DNA of 56,821 nt, taken from positions 1 through 56,821 of the forward strand of contig JAPLUI010000470.1 of assembly GCA_026397725.1 (NCBI GenBank), read 5' to 3'. A program made the translations under genes and the position numbers. Source of the stretch: Verrucomicrobiota bacterium (GTDB lineage: Bacteria; Verrucomicrobiota; Verrucomicrobiia; Verrucomicrobiales; Akkermansiaceae). This document shows, one piece after another, positions 44,524-52,711 of this stretch; within the stretch, counting starts at the first letter, position 1, and each line of letters starts with the position of its first letter. Under the pieces are notes generated by a model. That model searched no databases and was not told the DNA's origin. It worked only from the letters and a program-made list of their open reading frames with translations.

Positions 44524-46242
44524 ATGAAAACAGCAACAGCCCCCCCTGCAACCGCTTCGGTTGCCCGCCCCGCCCCGCTTGCGCCAACCCAGCTTGTCGC
44601 CTTGGGAATTCACCTTCTCGGCTTCACCGCCAGCGCCACGGCAGCGCCGGGTGACTTGGACCCGACCTTCGGCACGGGTGGACGGGTTATCTTCGAGCAA
44701 TCAGCGGCACAAGAGAGTTGGGACCACTTCCAGGCTCTGCCAAACGGAGACATCCTTGTGGCCGGATGGACTGGAACGAACGATGGCTACAAGACCGGGA
44801 GATACATCGTCAGACTGAACAAGGATGGTGCTCCTGTAACATCCTTCGGCACCGCAGGACAGGTGACCTTGAGCGGGACCGTTAGGGACATGGTTGCACT
44901 GCCCGGCGGAAAAATCCTCGTCGCGCTGGTTGATGGTGGAGGCGGAATCATTCGGCTTCAATCTAACGGAAGTCTTGATCTGACATTCCATGGAGATGGG
45001 AGTGGGGTAGGGGCGGCGGTTGATAACCTTTGCGGAATGGCCGTGGATGTGCAAGGCAGAATAGTGCTCGCTGGCAGCGATGGAACCAGAGTCGAGGTGA
45101 AGAGGCTCACCGCCGAAGGCAACAACGATGGCTCTTTTGCGGGTGGCAGGTACCCTATTGGCAATTGGGCGTGGGCTACGGCAATGGCTCTTCAGGCCGA
45201 TGGCAAGATTGTCGTTGTGGGCTGGCAAGCTCGTAGTGTCGGTGATCCCCAGGACTTGTGGGTTGTTCGGTTCCTTGCCAATGGCGGCTTGGATCCAGGC
45301 TTCGCCAGCGGAGGCAAACTTGTGCTGGACATACACGGGGAAAACGACAGGGCGGAGGCAGTTCTTCTGCGGCCGAATGGCAAGATCGTGGTGGTAGGAG
45401 GCACCCCGCAAGACTCGCTGTTTGTGGGCCTCAATCAAGACGGCACCTTGGACGCTTCTTTCGGTTCCGGGGGGATTGTTGAAATTGATGCGGGCGCGGG
45501 TTACTTCGACATAGCCAACGCCGCAACTCTGATGCCGGATGGTCGTATCATCGCCAGCAGTACGGTTTCCTATAGTGGTGGAGGATCGCGGTTTGCCGCA
45601 ATACGATTGATGCCTAACGGTGCTCCTGACTCGACATTCGCGCCCGGTGGCATCGTCCAAATACCTGGAACCGAAGACAGCGGCTGGAACTGGGCACATG
45701 ACATCGCTCGCGGCGCATCAGGTGGTATCTTTGTGATCGGAGGTGCAGAGAATCCGAGCGGACAAGGCGGCATGCTGGTCCGGCTGAAGGGCGACCCGGA
45801 TTCCGATGGTGATGGTATTGTGGACTCTAGCGAGACTGGCACCGGGGTTTTCGTTTCAGCCTTCGATACCGGCACGAACCCGTTGATGGCTGATACCGAC
45901 GGGGACGGACTTACTGACGGCAGGGAAGCTTACGAGCACGGGAGCAATCCGAATTTGCCGGATACAGACGGCGACGGCTTTCTTGATGGATACGAAGTGC
46001 AGACAGGCAAATCCCCCACCGATCCACTGGACAAGCCCGCACTGGTGGCGGAGGCAAGAACCGCCATTGAGTTCACCTTTCCCTCGGCGATTGGAAAGAC
46101 CTATCGCATCGAGGGCTCCCCCGACATGGCCGCCTGGACGGTCGTGGAAGATGGAATCACGGGTAACGGTGGCGTCATCACGCGTTTCTACTCAACGAGA
46201 AACCACCCGCAGCGATTCCTGCGGGTGGAGGAATCACCTTGA
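44524..46242 (+). CDS. Secreted delta-60-repeat protein with thrombospondin type 3 repeats
   Basis: A 572-aa exported protein. The N-terminus has a long signal sequence with the hydrophobic part TQLVALGIHLLGFTASATAA. Residues 45-420 are delta-60 repeats (GDLDPTFGTGGRV, NGSLDLTFHGDG, GGLDPGFASGGK, DGTLDASFGSGG), predicted to form a beta-propeller. Residues about 425-500 are calcium-binding type 3 repeats (DPDSDGDGIVDSSE, DTDGDGLTDGRE, DTDGDGFLDGYE). A C-terminal FTFPSAIGKTYRIEGSPDMA domain ends the protein. Such proteins are frequent on the cell surface of Verrucomicrobiota. Here it sits inside the mobile island as cargo. Confidence 0.8.
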   Translation: MKTATAPPATASVARPAPLAPTQLVALGIHLLGFTASATAAPGDLDPTFGTGGRVIFEQSAAQESWDHFQALPNGDILVAGWTGTNDGYKTGRYIVRLNKDGAPVTSFGTAGQVTLSGTVRDMVALPGGKILVALVDGGGGIIRLQSNGSLDLTFHGDGSGVGAAVDNLCGMAVDVQGRIVLAGSDGTRVEVKRLTAEGNNDGSFAGGRYPIGNWAWATAMALQADGKIVVVGWQARSVGDPQDLWVVRFLANGGLDPGFASGGKLVLDIHGENDRAEAVLLRPNGKIVVVGGTPQDSLFVGLNQDGTLDASFGSGGIVEIDAGAGYFDIANAATLMPDGRIIASSTVSYSGGGSRFAAIRLMPNGAPDSTFAPGGIVQIPGTEDSGWNWAHDIARGASGGIFVIGGAENPSGQGGMLVRLKGDPDSDGDGIVDSSETGTGVFVSAFDTGTNPLMADTDGDGLTDGREAYEHGSNPNLPDTDGDGFLDGYEVQTGKSPTDPLDKPALVAEARTAIEFTFPSAIGKTYRIEGSPDMAAWTVVEDGITGNGGVITRFYSTRNHPQRFLRVEESP

Positions 46243-46273
46243 GCCAATCCACAAGAACCGGCCCCTCCCCACG

Positions 46274-46918
46274 ATGAATGCCTCAGACAAGGAGAAATTC
46301 GGCAGCCTGTCACCTGCGGAGAAATCAGCAGTTCGGGCCATGCTTGGCGGCGCAAGCTCTTGGGATGCGACACGCTCGGCAGGTCTCGACCCTGCTCGGG
46401 TTGAGGCCATTTATACCCGGTTTCAACAATCACTAGTGGATGTCATGGAAGATAGCGCGAGGCGGATTGTTGCGGAATCTCTGGACCATTCATCAATTGA
46501 CACGACGCCGGAAATCAAGGGCGGTCCTGGCTGCCAATCATCGGACGGTATGATGGATGATATACTGGCCGAACTTGGTGTTTTTGAAAACCGGTTCATC
46601 GACGACACGCAACCCGGATTCGTGGACCGGCGGGGTGAACGGGCGCTGGCATCTTCTCCGGTGGACATGATGACGGACATCATGCGTGAATTCGGCTTTC
46701 CGCAGTGGGAAGAGATCGACGACACGCAACCGGGCTTCGTGGACCGCCGGGGTGAACGGGCGCTGGCATCTTCTCCGCTGGACACAATGATCGACATCAA
46801 ACGGCAGCTTGGACTTCCTCCTTGGGAAGAGATCGACGACTCGCAACCGGGATTCGTGGACCGCCGGGGTGAACGGGCGATGGCCCCGCGCAAGCGACCG
46901 CCTGATGATGGGGTTTAG
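46274..46918 (+). CDS. Repeat protein with 39-residue tandem units
   Basis: A 214-aa protein. Residues 1-75 are helical and contain SLSPAEKSAVRAMLGGASSW, then DATRSAGLDPARVEAIY, which reads like a small helix-turn-helix of the kind used in terminase small subunits or DNA-binding proteins. From residue 109 a 39-residue unit starting IDDTQPGFVDRRGERALASS is repeated twice in full (109-147, 148-186) and once in part (187-203). No homologous family is known to me. It starts 31 bp after the delta-60 gene on the same strand. It may tether DNA or a partner protein; that is speculation. Confidence 0.6.
   Translation: MNASDKEKFGSLSPAEKSAVRAMLGGASSWDATRSAGLDPARVEAIYTRFQQSLVDVMEDSARRIVAESLDHSSIDTTPEIKGGPGCQSSDGMMDDILAELGVFENRFIDDTQPGFVDRRGERALASSPVDMMTDIMREFGFPQWEEIDDTQPGFVDRRGERALASSPLDTMIDIKRQLGLPPWEEIDDSQPGFVDRRGERAMAPRKRPPDDGV
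46598..46885 (+). repeat. 117-bp tandem coding repeat
   Basis: Units at 46598-46714, 46715-46831 and a partial copy at 46832-46885 share runs such as CCGGGTGAACGGGC-type codons and near-identical DNA, so the duplication is recent or maintained by conversion. Confidence 0.7.
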
Positions 46919-47012
46919 CTGGTGCCCGCTTTCCCCGAGAAAGACTTCCAGCGGCTCGCTGGCGCGTCCCGTGGGGCAGTTCCCGCAGCTTGGTCCAGAT
47001 CTTGATGAGCAG

Positions 47013-47519
47013 TCACGCAGGCGGCTCGGAATTCGCCGGATTCCAGCGCGAGAGACCGGCGGCGTGGCCGTTCCCGTTGCCGTTTCCAATGCTGTGGCCG
47101 TTGGCATCTCCCCGTGGCGCGATCTGTCGGCTCAGCACGCTCACGAGGTGGCGCACACGCTCGCGCACCGCCTCCAGCGTCTTCGGCCCGGTCTCCACGG
47201 TCACTTGATCGGGGGCGAAGTGGCCGGCCAACCTGGAGTCGATTTCAATGGCCCGCAGCCGGTCGCTCATCTTGGCTGCCGGGTCGAGGATGATCCCAGC
47301 GAGCATTCTGCGTTTTGCGTCTCTGGACAAGATGTTGGACTTTGTTTCGGTCTTGCGGAGTTCGGCGACCTTTGCGCCAATGTCAGCCTTTGCAAGCATC
47401 CGGTGGGCATTTGCCCGAGCCACTGATCTCGACACCTTGAAGCCGGCTTTCAAGTAGGCTGCCGTCCCGCTCTCCCCTGCGGCGATGTGCTCGCAGAATT
47501 TTTCCTGGCGAATGTTCAT
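47013..47519 (-). CDS. Terminase small-subunit-like DNA-binding protein, paralog 2
   Basis: A 168-aa protein. The N-terminal 65 residues (MNIRQEKFCEHIAAGESGTA, then AYLKAGFKVSRSVARANAHR) match the helix-turn-helix region of phage terminase small subunits. The middle is helical, and the tail has the run GNGNGNGHAAG. The start overlaps the stop of its upstream paralog by four bases (ATGA). Small terminases bind phage DNA at pac sites; in satellites a private small subunit redirects helper packaging. No large subunit is present, so this role is inference. Bases 46919-47012 between the convergent genes show nothing. Confidence 0.65.
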   Translation of the reverse strand: MNIRQEKFCEHIAAGESGTAAYLKAGFKVSRSVARANAHRMLAKADIGAKVAELRKTETKSNILSRDAKRRMLAGIILDPAAKMSDRLRAIEIDSRLAGHFAPDQVTVETGPKTLEAVRERVRHLVSVLSRQIAPRGDANGHSIGNGNGNGHAAGLSRWNPANSEPPA

Positions 47520-48118
47520 CGGCTCGCAATGGGATTGACCAGCGGCTCTTGGGTATTGCGTGGCCAACGCGAAAGGGCACTGCCGGTGGAATGCCCGTTG
47601 CCATTGGCAGCCTGCGCTTCGGATCGCATCCTGGCTCGCAGGTCAAGGACGCTCGCCACCCGTTCGGCCCGCTCCTTGATGGCATCCAACGCCTTGGGGC
47701 CGGTCTCCACGACATGATGCTCGGGTGCGCGCCAACCCATGATATCGACCAGCAGGCGGGCGCACTCGATCTTGCCCATCATCTTGACGCGCTTTCGGAT
47801 GGTGGTCTCGCCGATGGCTTCGGTGGAAATCTCTTGCGCCAGCGGGCTGTTCGCTTCGAGTTCTCCGACCGGTGTCTGTAGCACGGCGACCAAGAACCGC
47901 ACCATGTCGGCACGCTTGAACTCGGATCGCTCAGACGCTTTTGCCCGGAGTTCATTGATCCGTGCTGCGACCCCAGCAAAATCCAGCATTCGAGGACCGT
48001 TCGTGCCTGCGACTTTCGTGGACACCTTGTAGCCCGCCGCGATGTATGCCGGCGTGGCGGGCATGCCAGAGGCCACAAGCTGGGCGAACTTTTCCTGTCG
48101 GTTATTCAGTGGCTTCAT
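47516..48118 (-). CDS. Terminase small-subunit-like DNA-binding protein, paralog 1
   Basis: A 200-aa protein starting MKPLNNRQEKFAQLVASGMP and continuing TPAYIAAGYKVSTKVAGTNG, clearly paralogous to the next gene (shared NRQEKF, AGYKVS/AGFKVS, HVVETGPKALDAIKERAERV against TVETGPKTLEAVRERVRHLV, and a terminal GNGHSTGSALSRW). The upstream gene overlaps it by 17 bp and the downstream paralog by 4 bp, so all three are one translationally coupled operon. A longer open frame upstream is only the shadow of the primase-like gene; I chose ATG 48118. Confidence 0.65.
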   Translation of the reverse strand: MKPLNNRQEKFAQLVASGMPATPAYIAAGYKVSTKVAGTNGPRMLDFAGVAARINELRAKASERSEFKRADMVRFLVAVLQTPVGELEANSPLAQEISTEAIGETTIRKRVKMMGKIECARLLVDIMGWRAPEHHVVETGPKALDAIKERAERVASVLDLRARMRSEAQAANGNGHSTGSALSRWPRNTQEPLVNPIASR

Positions 48119-49157
48119 GCGGCAATGATAGCTGCTTTGGGCCGTTCGGAAACGGGCGCATGTCCAGTGCAATCTCAACCGGTTGGGGGAGTTGCAGCCA
48201 GCGCACGCGTGACAGGTTGCCGGTGTTGGCGTGACGATGGCCAGGCATGCGGCAGGGATGCTCGGGGCGACCAATGAGCCCCGCGTCCAGCCCGAGCGCC
48301 CCGGCGGTGATCCTGAGCGATTCCAGCACGGCTGGCGCGGGCGAGTGAAACCAAGCGTGCAACGATTTGCCGCCGGTCCAGAGGATGGCGGCAAGCTGCC
48401 AGCAAAGCCCCTCGCGAAGCCAGCGGATGAGGGCAAGGGAGGCGGCGAGGTGCGAACACAGTTGCTCCGGGGTCTCCGGCTTGGCACCATCGAAGCCGTC
48501 GAAGTCCAGAACGGTGAAGGGCGCGGCGGCCACGTTAGCGGCGGCGCGGGAAACGGTGCCGGGTTGCCAGATGGCCGGCGCAACCATCGGCCCGACACGT
48601 TCCCCCGCCGAGGCGGAACACCATTCGCGGCAAGTCCGCCAGCGGCCGGCGTGGCGGCCGGCCTGACCGCTTTCATGGACTTCGCCTGTCCACAGCACGG
48701 CATCGGATGGGAAGAGGGCATCGAGGAAGTGGCGCGGATCGGATTCGACCAAGTCGCAGTCGATTCGTTGGGGAGAATCCTCCCACACGTCCGCCGGGTC
48801 CCAAGGATGCCGGGCGATGATCGCGGCACGTCTGGCCCTGGCGGCATCGACGAGACGCCGCCGGTCCTGCTCCGCCAGCCGCTCCCTGGCGCGTCCGTCA
48901 CGCCACCGGCGGTCTTGTTCCGGGTCGCGCTCGCACGCCCTGGACACGCCAACCAGGGCGAAGACGCGGCGGCGGTGGGCGGAGTCGCCCGGACAGGCGG
49001 CGCAGGCGAATCTCCCCGACGGCAGGATGGCGAGGTGGTGGCCGCCGCGGTCGCCGCCATCCTCGGCGCATGCCGGGCAACGGGCGACGATCCTGGTGCC
49101 GACGTGGCGGACCTTCTCAAGGCGGGTGAGATCGAGGTGGCATGCGGTGGCGCTCAT
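48102..49157 (-). CDS. Primase-like zinc-finger protein
   Basis: A 351-aa protein. Residues about 22-70 form a CHC2-like zinc finger (ARCPACAEDGGDRGGHHLAI and RFACAACPGDSAH). A basic, Arg-rich linker follows. The C-terminal half has primase-polymerase-like elements: FTVLDFDGFDGAKPETPEQL with acidic residues, AILWTGGKSLHAWFH, and CRMPGHRHANTGNLSRVRWL. The pattern resembles primases of phage and satellite replication modules, acting with the D5-type helicase encoded 113 bp upstream. I chose ATG 49157 (MSATACHLDLTR). Confidence 0.68.
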   Translation of the reverse strand: MSATACHLDLTRLEKVRHVGTRIVARCPACAEDGGDRGGHHLAILPSGRFACAACPGDSAHRRRVFALVGVSRACERDPEQDRRWRDGRARERLAEQDRRRLVDAARARRAAIIARHPWDPADVWEDSPQRIDCDLVESDPRHFLDALFPSDAVLWTGEVHESGQAGRHAGRWRTCREWCSASAGERVGPMVAPAIWQPGTVSRAAANVAAAPFTVLDFDGFDGAKPETPEQLCSHLAASLALIRWLREGLCWQLAAILWTGGKSLHAWFHSPAPAVLESLRITAGALGLDAGLIGRPEHPCRMPGHRHANTGNLSRVRWLQLPQPVEIALDMRPFPNGPKQLSLPHEATE

Positions 49158-49269
49158 TTGCTGGATGGGAGAATATTGTTGTGGGCGGTGTCCCTCGCGT
49201 CCCATGTGTCCCAAGCACGGTTTCGATTTGGGACACGAGGGACGCAGGGGACGCGGCTGAAAAGAGTTT

Positions 49270-50763
49270 TCATTCCTCTTGATCGGAGTGGACCAGATGC
49301 CAGAATCGGCAGCCCCCGGACTTCGAGTCGCAGATCTGATGCTGCCTGAGCAGCCGCTTGCCGAAGTTGTTCTTGCTCAGGGGATGGCATCCCGCAGACT
49401 GGCAGTAGCCACGGTAAACCGAGTAAAGTTGGTCCTTGCCGACCTTGCCATCGGAATCCGAATGCCAGCCTTCATCCTCCAGAAACATCGCCACGGAATC
49501 GCTTTCCTTGCGGTAGGTCGCCAAGGCGTGATTGGCGGCATGGCACTCGGAGAACTTCCGCGCCTCGCGCAGCCGACGCAACCCGAACATGGCCCAATTG
49601 AAAACACCGGGCAACTCGGCAGCGATGATCTTGTTGGCAAGATCGGGGTCTTTCTCCGCCTCGCTGATGGTCTCGGTGAATGGCACGATAAGGAAACGCC
49701 GGAAGAAGCCCGTGGTGTGCTCGGTGTCCCGTGGCAGCACGTTCGCGTTAAACGCCAGCCGGGCATAGTTGCGCATCGTGAATACGTCCTTGTAAAGTCT
49801 GCGTGCCTCGACCGGTTCGCCGCTCGCCAACTTCTTGAAAAGATCGGCGTCGCAGCGGTCGCTTATTTCCGAGCCGAAATTGAGGAGGGACAAGCCGAGT
49901 TGATGGCGATTCTCGATTTTTGAGAGCGAGGACAATCCGAGATTGCTCACGTTCTGCTCGCCTAACAACGCATTCACCACGTCGAAGAAAACCGATTTGC
50001 CGTTGTGCCCGTCGCCAAAGAGGACGAGCACCTTCTCAAGTTTCAAGTCCCGCAGGAATAGCCAGCCAAGATATTCCGCCAGCACATTGCGCGAGGCCGG
50101 CTCGGGCAGCACGCGCACGAGGTATTTCTCGAACATCGGGCAGCGGGCGTCCTCGGCATAATCGAATGGGAGTTGATAGGTGAGGGCGTCGGCCTTACGG
50201 AACTCACGCATGGTTTCGTTGCCGTTGACAAATTCCAGCGTGCCATTGCGGAGATTGATGAGAACCCGGCCCGGTTCCCTTTCTTCAATTCCGCCGGAGA
50301 GTTCGGAATAGAACTGCTTCAAGAGCTTCTCGCGAAAGGTGAAGATCCGCGATTCCACCACTTGGTAGCCCAGTCGCTCGGTGAGTTCGCCAAGCAGACC
50401 GGCGCAATCCTGATCGTCAATAGACTTCCAGTGGGTTCCGCCAAAGAGGTGGGGCAAGCCGTTCAACACGCGCGCCCCGAGCCCGATTTCATCCAACCAG
50501 CGCTTGAAATGTTCAAGCACGAGGACGATGACTTCGGACTGTGGCTGCTTACGCGGTTTGCCCTCGCCATCGAGAACCGGAAGCGTGAAATATCGTTCTG
50601 ACAATTCAAGCAGGCTGACAGGCTCGATGGTGGAAATTGCGGCGCGAACGGTCTTGAGTGGATCGGATGCACGGGAACATGGCGGTGATTCTCCCGCGCC
50701 CTCGGCCAGCGTGTCGGCATTGATCGGACGCGGTTCGGTTGTGGAATTATTGTTGGGAGTCAT
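49270..50763 (-). CDS. D5/P4-family replicative helicase (SF3)
   Basis: A 497-aa protein. A D5_N-like region is followed by an SF3 helicase: AEYLGWLFLRDLKLEKVLVL, Walker A FGDGHNGKSVFFDVV, Walker B region LLNFGSEISDRCDADL, then LASGEPVEARRLYKDVF, LAFNANVLPRDTEHTTGFFR, and FRRFLIVPF. A C-terminal winged-helix region (GYCQSAGCHPLSKNNFGKRL) is typical of phage/plasmid primase P4 family proteins. It unwinds DNA at the element's origin. The iterons upstream of the coupled AlpA-like gene are the likely site of action. ATG 50763 was chosen; an in-frame ATG at 50850 is an alternative. Confidence 0.88.
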   Translation of the reverse strand: MTPNNNSTTEPRPINADTLAEGAGESPPCSRASDPLKTVRAAISTIEPVSLLELSERYFTLPVLDGEGKPRKQPQSEVIVLVLEHFKRWLDEIGLGARVLNGLPHLFGGTHWKSIDDQDCAGLLGELTERLGYQVVESRIFTFREKLLKQFYSELSGGIEEREPGRVLINLRNGTLEFVNGNETMREFRKADALTYQLPFDYAEDARCPMFEKYLVRVLPEPASRNVLAEYLGWLFLRDLKLEKVLVLFGDGHNGKSVFFDVVNALLGEQNVSNLGLSSLSKIENRHQLGLSLLNFGSEISDRCDADLFKKLASGEPVEARRLYKDVFTMRNYARLAFNANVLPRDTEHTTGFFRRFLIVPFTETISEAEKDPDLANKIIAAELPGVFNWAMFGLRRLREARKFSECHAANHALATYRKESDSVAMFLEDEGWHSDSDGKVGKDQLYSVYRGYCQSAGCHPLSKNNFGKRLLRQHQICDSKSGGCRFWHLVHSDQEE

Positions 50764-50869
50764 GATGTTCTGCAATTTGAGGTTGCAGGCCACCGCATGA
50801 TGGGGTATTTTTCGGGCAGAGAACAACTTCCGCCGGGTCGATTCCAACATGGGGTCGGCCCGGTTTGGT

Positions 50870-51067
50870 TTAGTCGAGGAGGGTGTCCAACTCGGAACGG
50901 CGGAAGCGGAGTTCTCCGGTGGGAGTGCGCTTGGGTGTGAGCCGGCCGGCCTTGATCCAGCGGCGGATCGTGGGGGCGCTGATTGACAGGTGTCGGCAGG
51001 CTGCGGTGGTGTCAATCCAAGGTTCGGGGTCGGGTCGGGGCGTAGGATGTGTTGTCGGTGTGTTCAT
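50870..51067 (-). CDS. AlpA/excisionase-type helix-turn-helix protein
   Basis: A 65-aa MerR-like winged helix: WIDTTAACRHLSISAPTIRR followed by WIKAGRLTPKRTPTGELRFR and RSELDTLL, the classic excisionase/AlpA signature (HTH_17). Such proteins steer integrase toward excision or activate the replication genes of satellites. It lies between the iteron array and the D5 helicase gene and may control both. Confidence 0.85.
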   Translation of the reverse strand: MNTPTTHPTPRPDPEPWIDTTAACRHLSISAPTIRRWIKAGRLTPKRTPTGELRFRRSELDTLLD

Positions 51068-51147
51068 AGTCGGTTACGAGCGTTCCTTCGCTCGCAACGA
51101 CTATCGCAAATCGGATGGTGATCCGTAACGGGCGCAAGTCGGTGGCA

Positions 51148-51307
51148 GGGTGATGCGGAAATTCCCTGAAAACCGACGCAGGTGATGCCACCCAACCCGA
51201 AATGCTGGCGCGGGTGATGCGCGAGGAGCGGCGAACGCAGTGGGGGTGATGCGCCCCTGGCGGCGAAACGCGCCTGGGTGATGCGGAAGCGGCACCAAGG
51301 GCGGCGC
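51148..51307. other. Five 32-bp-phased iterons, candidate replication origin
   Basis: GGGTGATGCG or a close variant begins at 51148, 51180, 51212, 51244 and 51276, exactly 32 bp apart (about three helical turns). Within each period GAAA or GAAC recurs at a similar position. The 51068-51329 interval contains no gene. The array lies directly upstream of the excisionase and D5-helicase genes, the place where P4-like satellites have their origin or a regulatory site. Confidence 0.75.
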
Positions 51308-51329
51308 GACAACCGTCAAAGAGATTTCT

Positions 51330-52670
51330 TCACTTATTTTCGCGACCTCGATTCAAGGCGATATTCAACAGCTTGAGGCATTCGCAAATTGTGGCTTCAG
51401 TGCAGGCCTTGATGCCGCATTTGTGAAGGGTGGCGCGAATGGTCGCCGCGTCACAATCGCGGGCTGCCGGATTGCAAAGGGTGCCGAGAAAGTCTTTCAG
51501 CCTGTCAATGGCCTGTGGATCGTTCAGTCCGCTGTGCCGCGCCGCAAAGGTCGTTACCGAGTCTTGAATGGCTGCCGGGTGCCTGCGATTCTTGTCATCG
51601 GTCAGATAGGAGACGAAAGCGTTCGTGTGCCCGAGCCAATATTTACGCTCCCGTGTTGCCGCACCTTTGGCACCTGCCTGGCGATTCCGCTTGGTGACCG
51701 CCTCTTTCTCTTTCTCAGCGGCGACATGCAGGCGCAGGTATGCCTCACCGTGGGTTTGCCAGAAGGCGTGAAAGTCAGTGGCGAAAAACACGAGAGAAGC
51801 CTCCTTGGACACGCTGTCGGGGGACTGCCAATATTCCTCATAGATCCTTGCAGTTTCCTCCCCGACATCGGCCGGCGCTGCGCTGCCCGGCACGAAGTAT
51901 TCTTGATAGAACCAAACCGTCTTCCACTCGGCAATACTGTCGCGGAGCTGAGTGAGTTGTAGCTCAAGGCGCTGTTGGGATTTCAGGTCTTGTGGATCGG
52001 TTGTGGCTTTCAGTTTCAAATTGGCCAGCACCTTGGTGTTCCGGTCAAGTTGTTCCTTCAAGTCCGTGTGATACCTGCGGTGCTGTTCGGCCTCACCTTT
52101 GATGCGGTGGAGCCCGAGGAAGTCCTTGAAGGCGCGTTCCAGCACGGGCCATGGGACATCCGGGGCATTCGCGGCATAACGCAGCGCGGCATCCAGATCG
52201 CAGGGCAGGCTCGGGCGGGGGTGCGTGGTGCGAGCGTCGGCACTTGCCAGGGCTTCCTTGAAGCGTGCGGCCTCCAGAGCAGCACATTCCGCTGAGTTTC
52301 CGCGCATGGCTGTTTGCAGGAACCGGAGCAGCGGACCGGCGACGGGATCGGATAGTATTTCATCATCCTCGCCGGCGAGAATCCTATCGGAAACCCCAAG
52401 CTCACGGGCCAGGGCCAGCAGGGTGTTGAAATTCATCCTGCCCACCATCGCCTCCCGGCGGCGAATCAGGCGGGCCTCCGCTTCCGCCTGCAACGCGAAG
52501 GCGGCATCCACCAAGGCGACGGGATCGAAGGCCTTCGGTCGCGGCGCCATGCTGGCGGCGAGGCGGGCGACTCCGGCGGCGTTTTTCAGCTTGAGATAAT
52601 CGCGGATCGCCGCCGGGTTCGACGGGTCGTCGAGGAAGGCGCGGATTTCCGGGGAGTCGTTGGTCCTCAT
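51330..52670 (-). CDS. Hypothetical protein, possibly replication- or satellite-associated
   Basis: A 446-aa soluble protein beginning MRTNDSPEIRAFLDDPSNPA. It is largely alpha-helical with a probable coiled coil around 225-270 (EQHRRYHTDLKEQLDRNTKV). A mid region reads EASLVFFATDFHAFWQTHGE. The C-terminal part has five cysteines in CNPAARDCD and CGIKACTEATICECLKLL. I do not recognise the family. It lies upstream of the iteron array on the same strand as the replication genes. Upstream in-frame sequence to 52739 looks non-coding. Confidence 0.6.
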   Translation of the reverse strand: MRTNDSPEIRAFLDDPSNPAAIRDYLKLKNAAGVARLAASMAPRPKAFDPVALVDAAFALQAEAEARLIRRREAMVGRMNFNTLLALARELGVSDRILAGEDDEILSDPVAGPLLRFLQTAMRGNSAECAALEAARFKEALASADARTTHPRPSLPCDLDAALRYAANAPDVPWPVLERAFKDFLGLHRIKGEAEQHRRYHTDLKEQLDRNTKVLANLKLKATTDPQDLKSQQRLELQLTQLRDSIAEWKTVWFYQEYFVPGSAAPADVGEETARIYEEYWQSPDSVSKEASLVFFATDFHAFWQTHGEAYLRLHVAAEKEKEAVTKRNRQAGAKGAATRERKYWLGHTNAFVSYLTDDKNRRHPAAIQDSVTTFAARHSGLNDPQAIDRLKDFLGTLCNPAARDCDAATIRATLHKCGIKACTEATICECLKLLNIALNRGRENK

Positions 52671-52711
52671 GTCGGGGATGCGTTGGTTTGCCTCATTCTG
52701 CCGATGATTCC

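Noticed and set aside
48119..49120. Long upstream extension of the terminase-like paralog 1
   Set aside because: The extension is a shadow frame of the primase-like gene; homology begins at MKPLNNRQEK.
51148..51307. 32-bp periodic repeats as a CRISPR array
   Set aside because: Only about 10 bp are conserved per period and the remainder is not spacer-like; the location beside a D5 helicase fits iterons.
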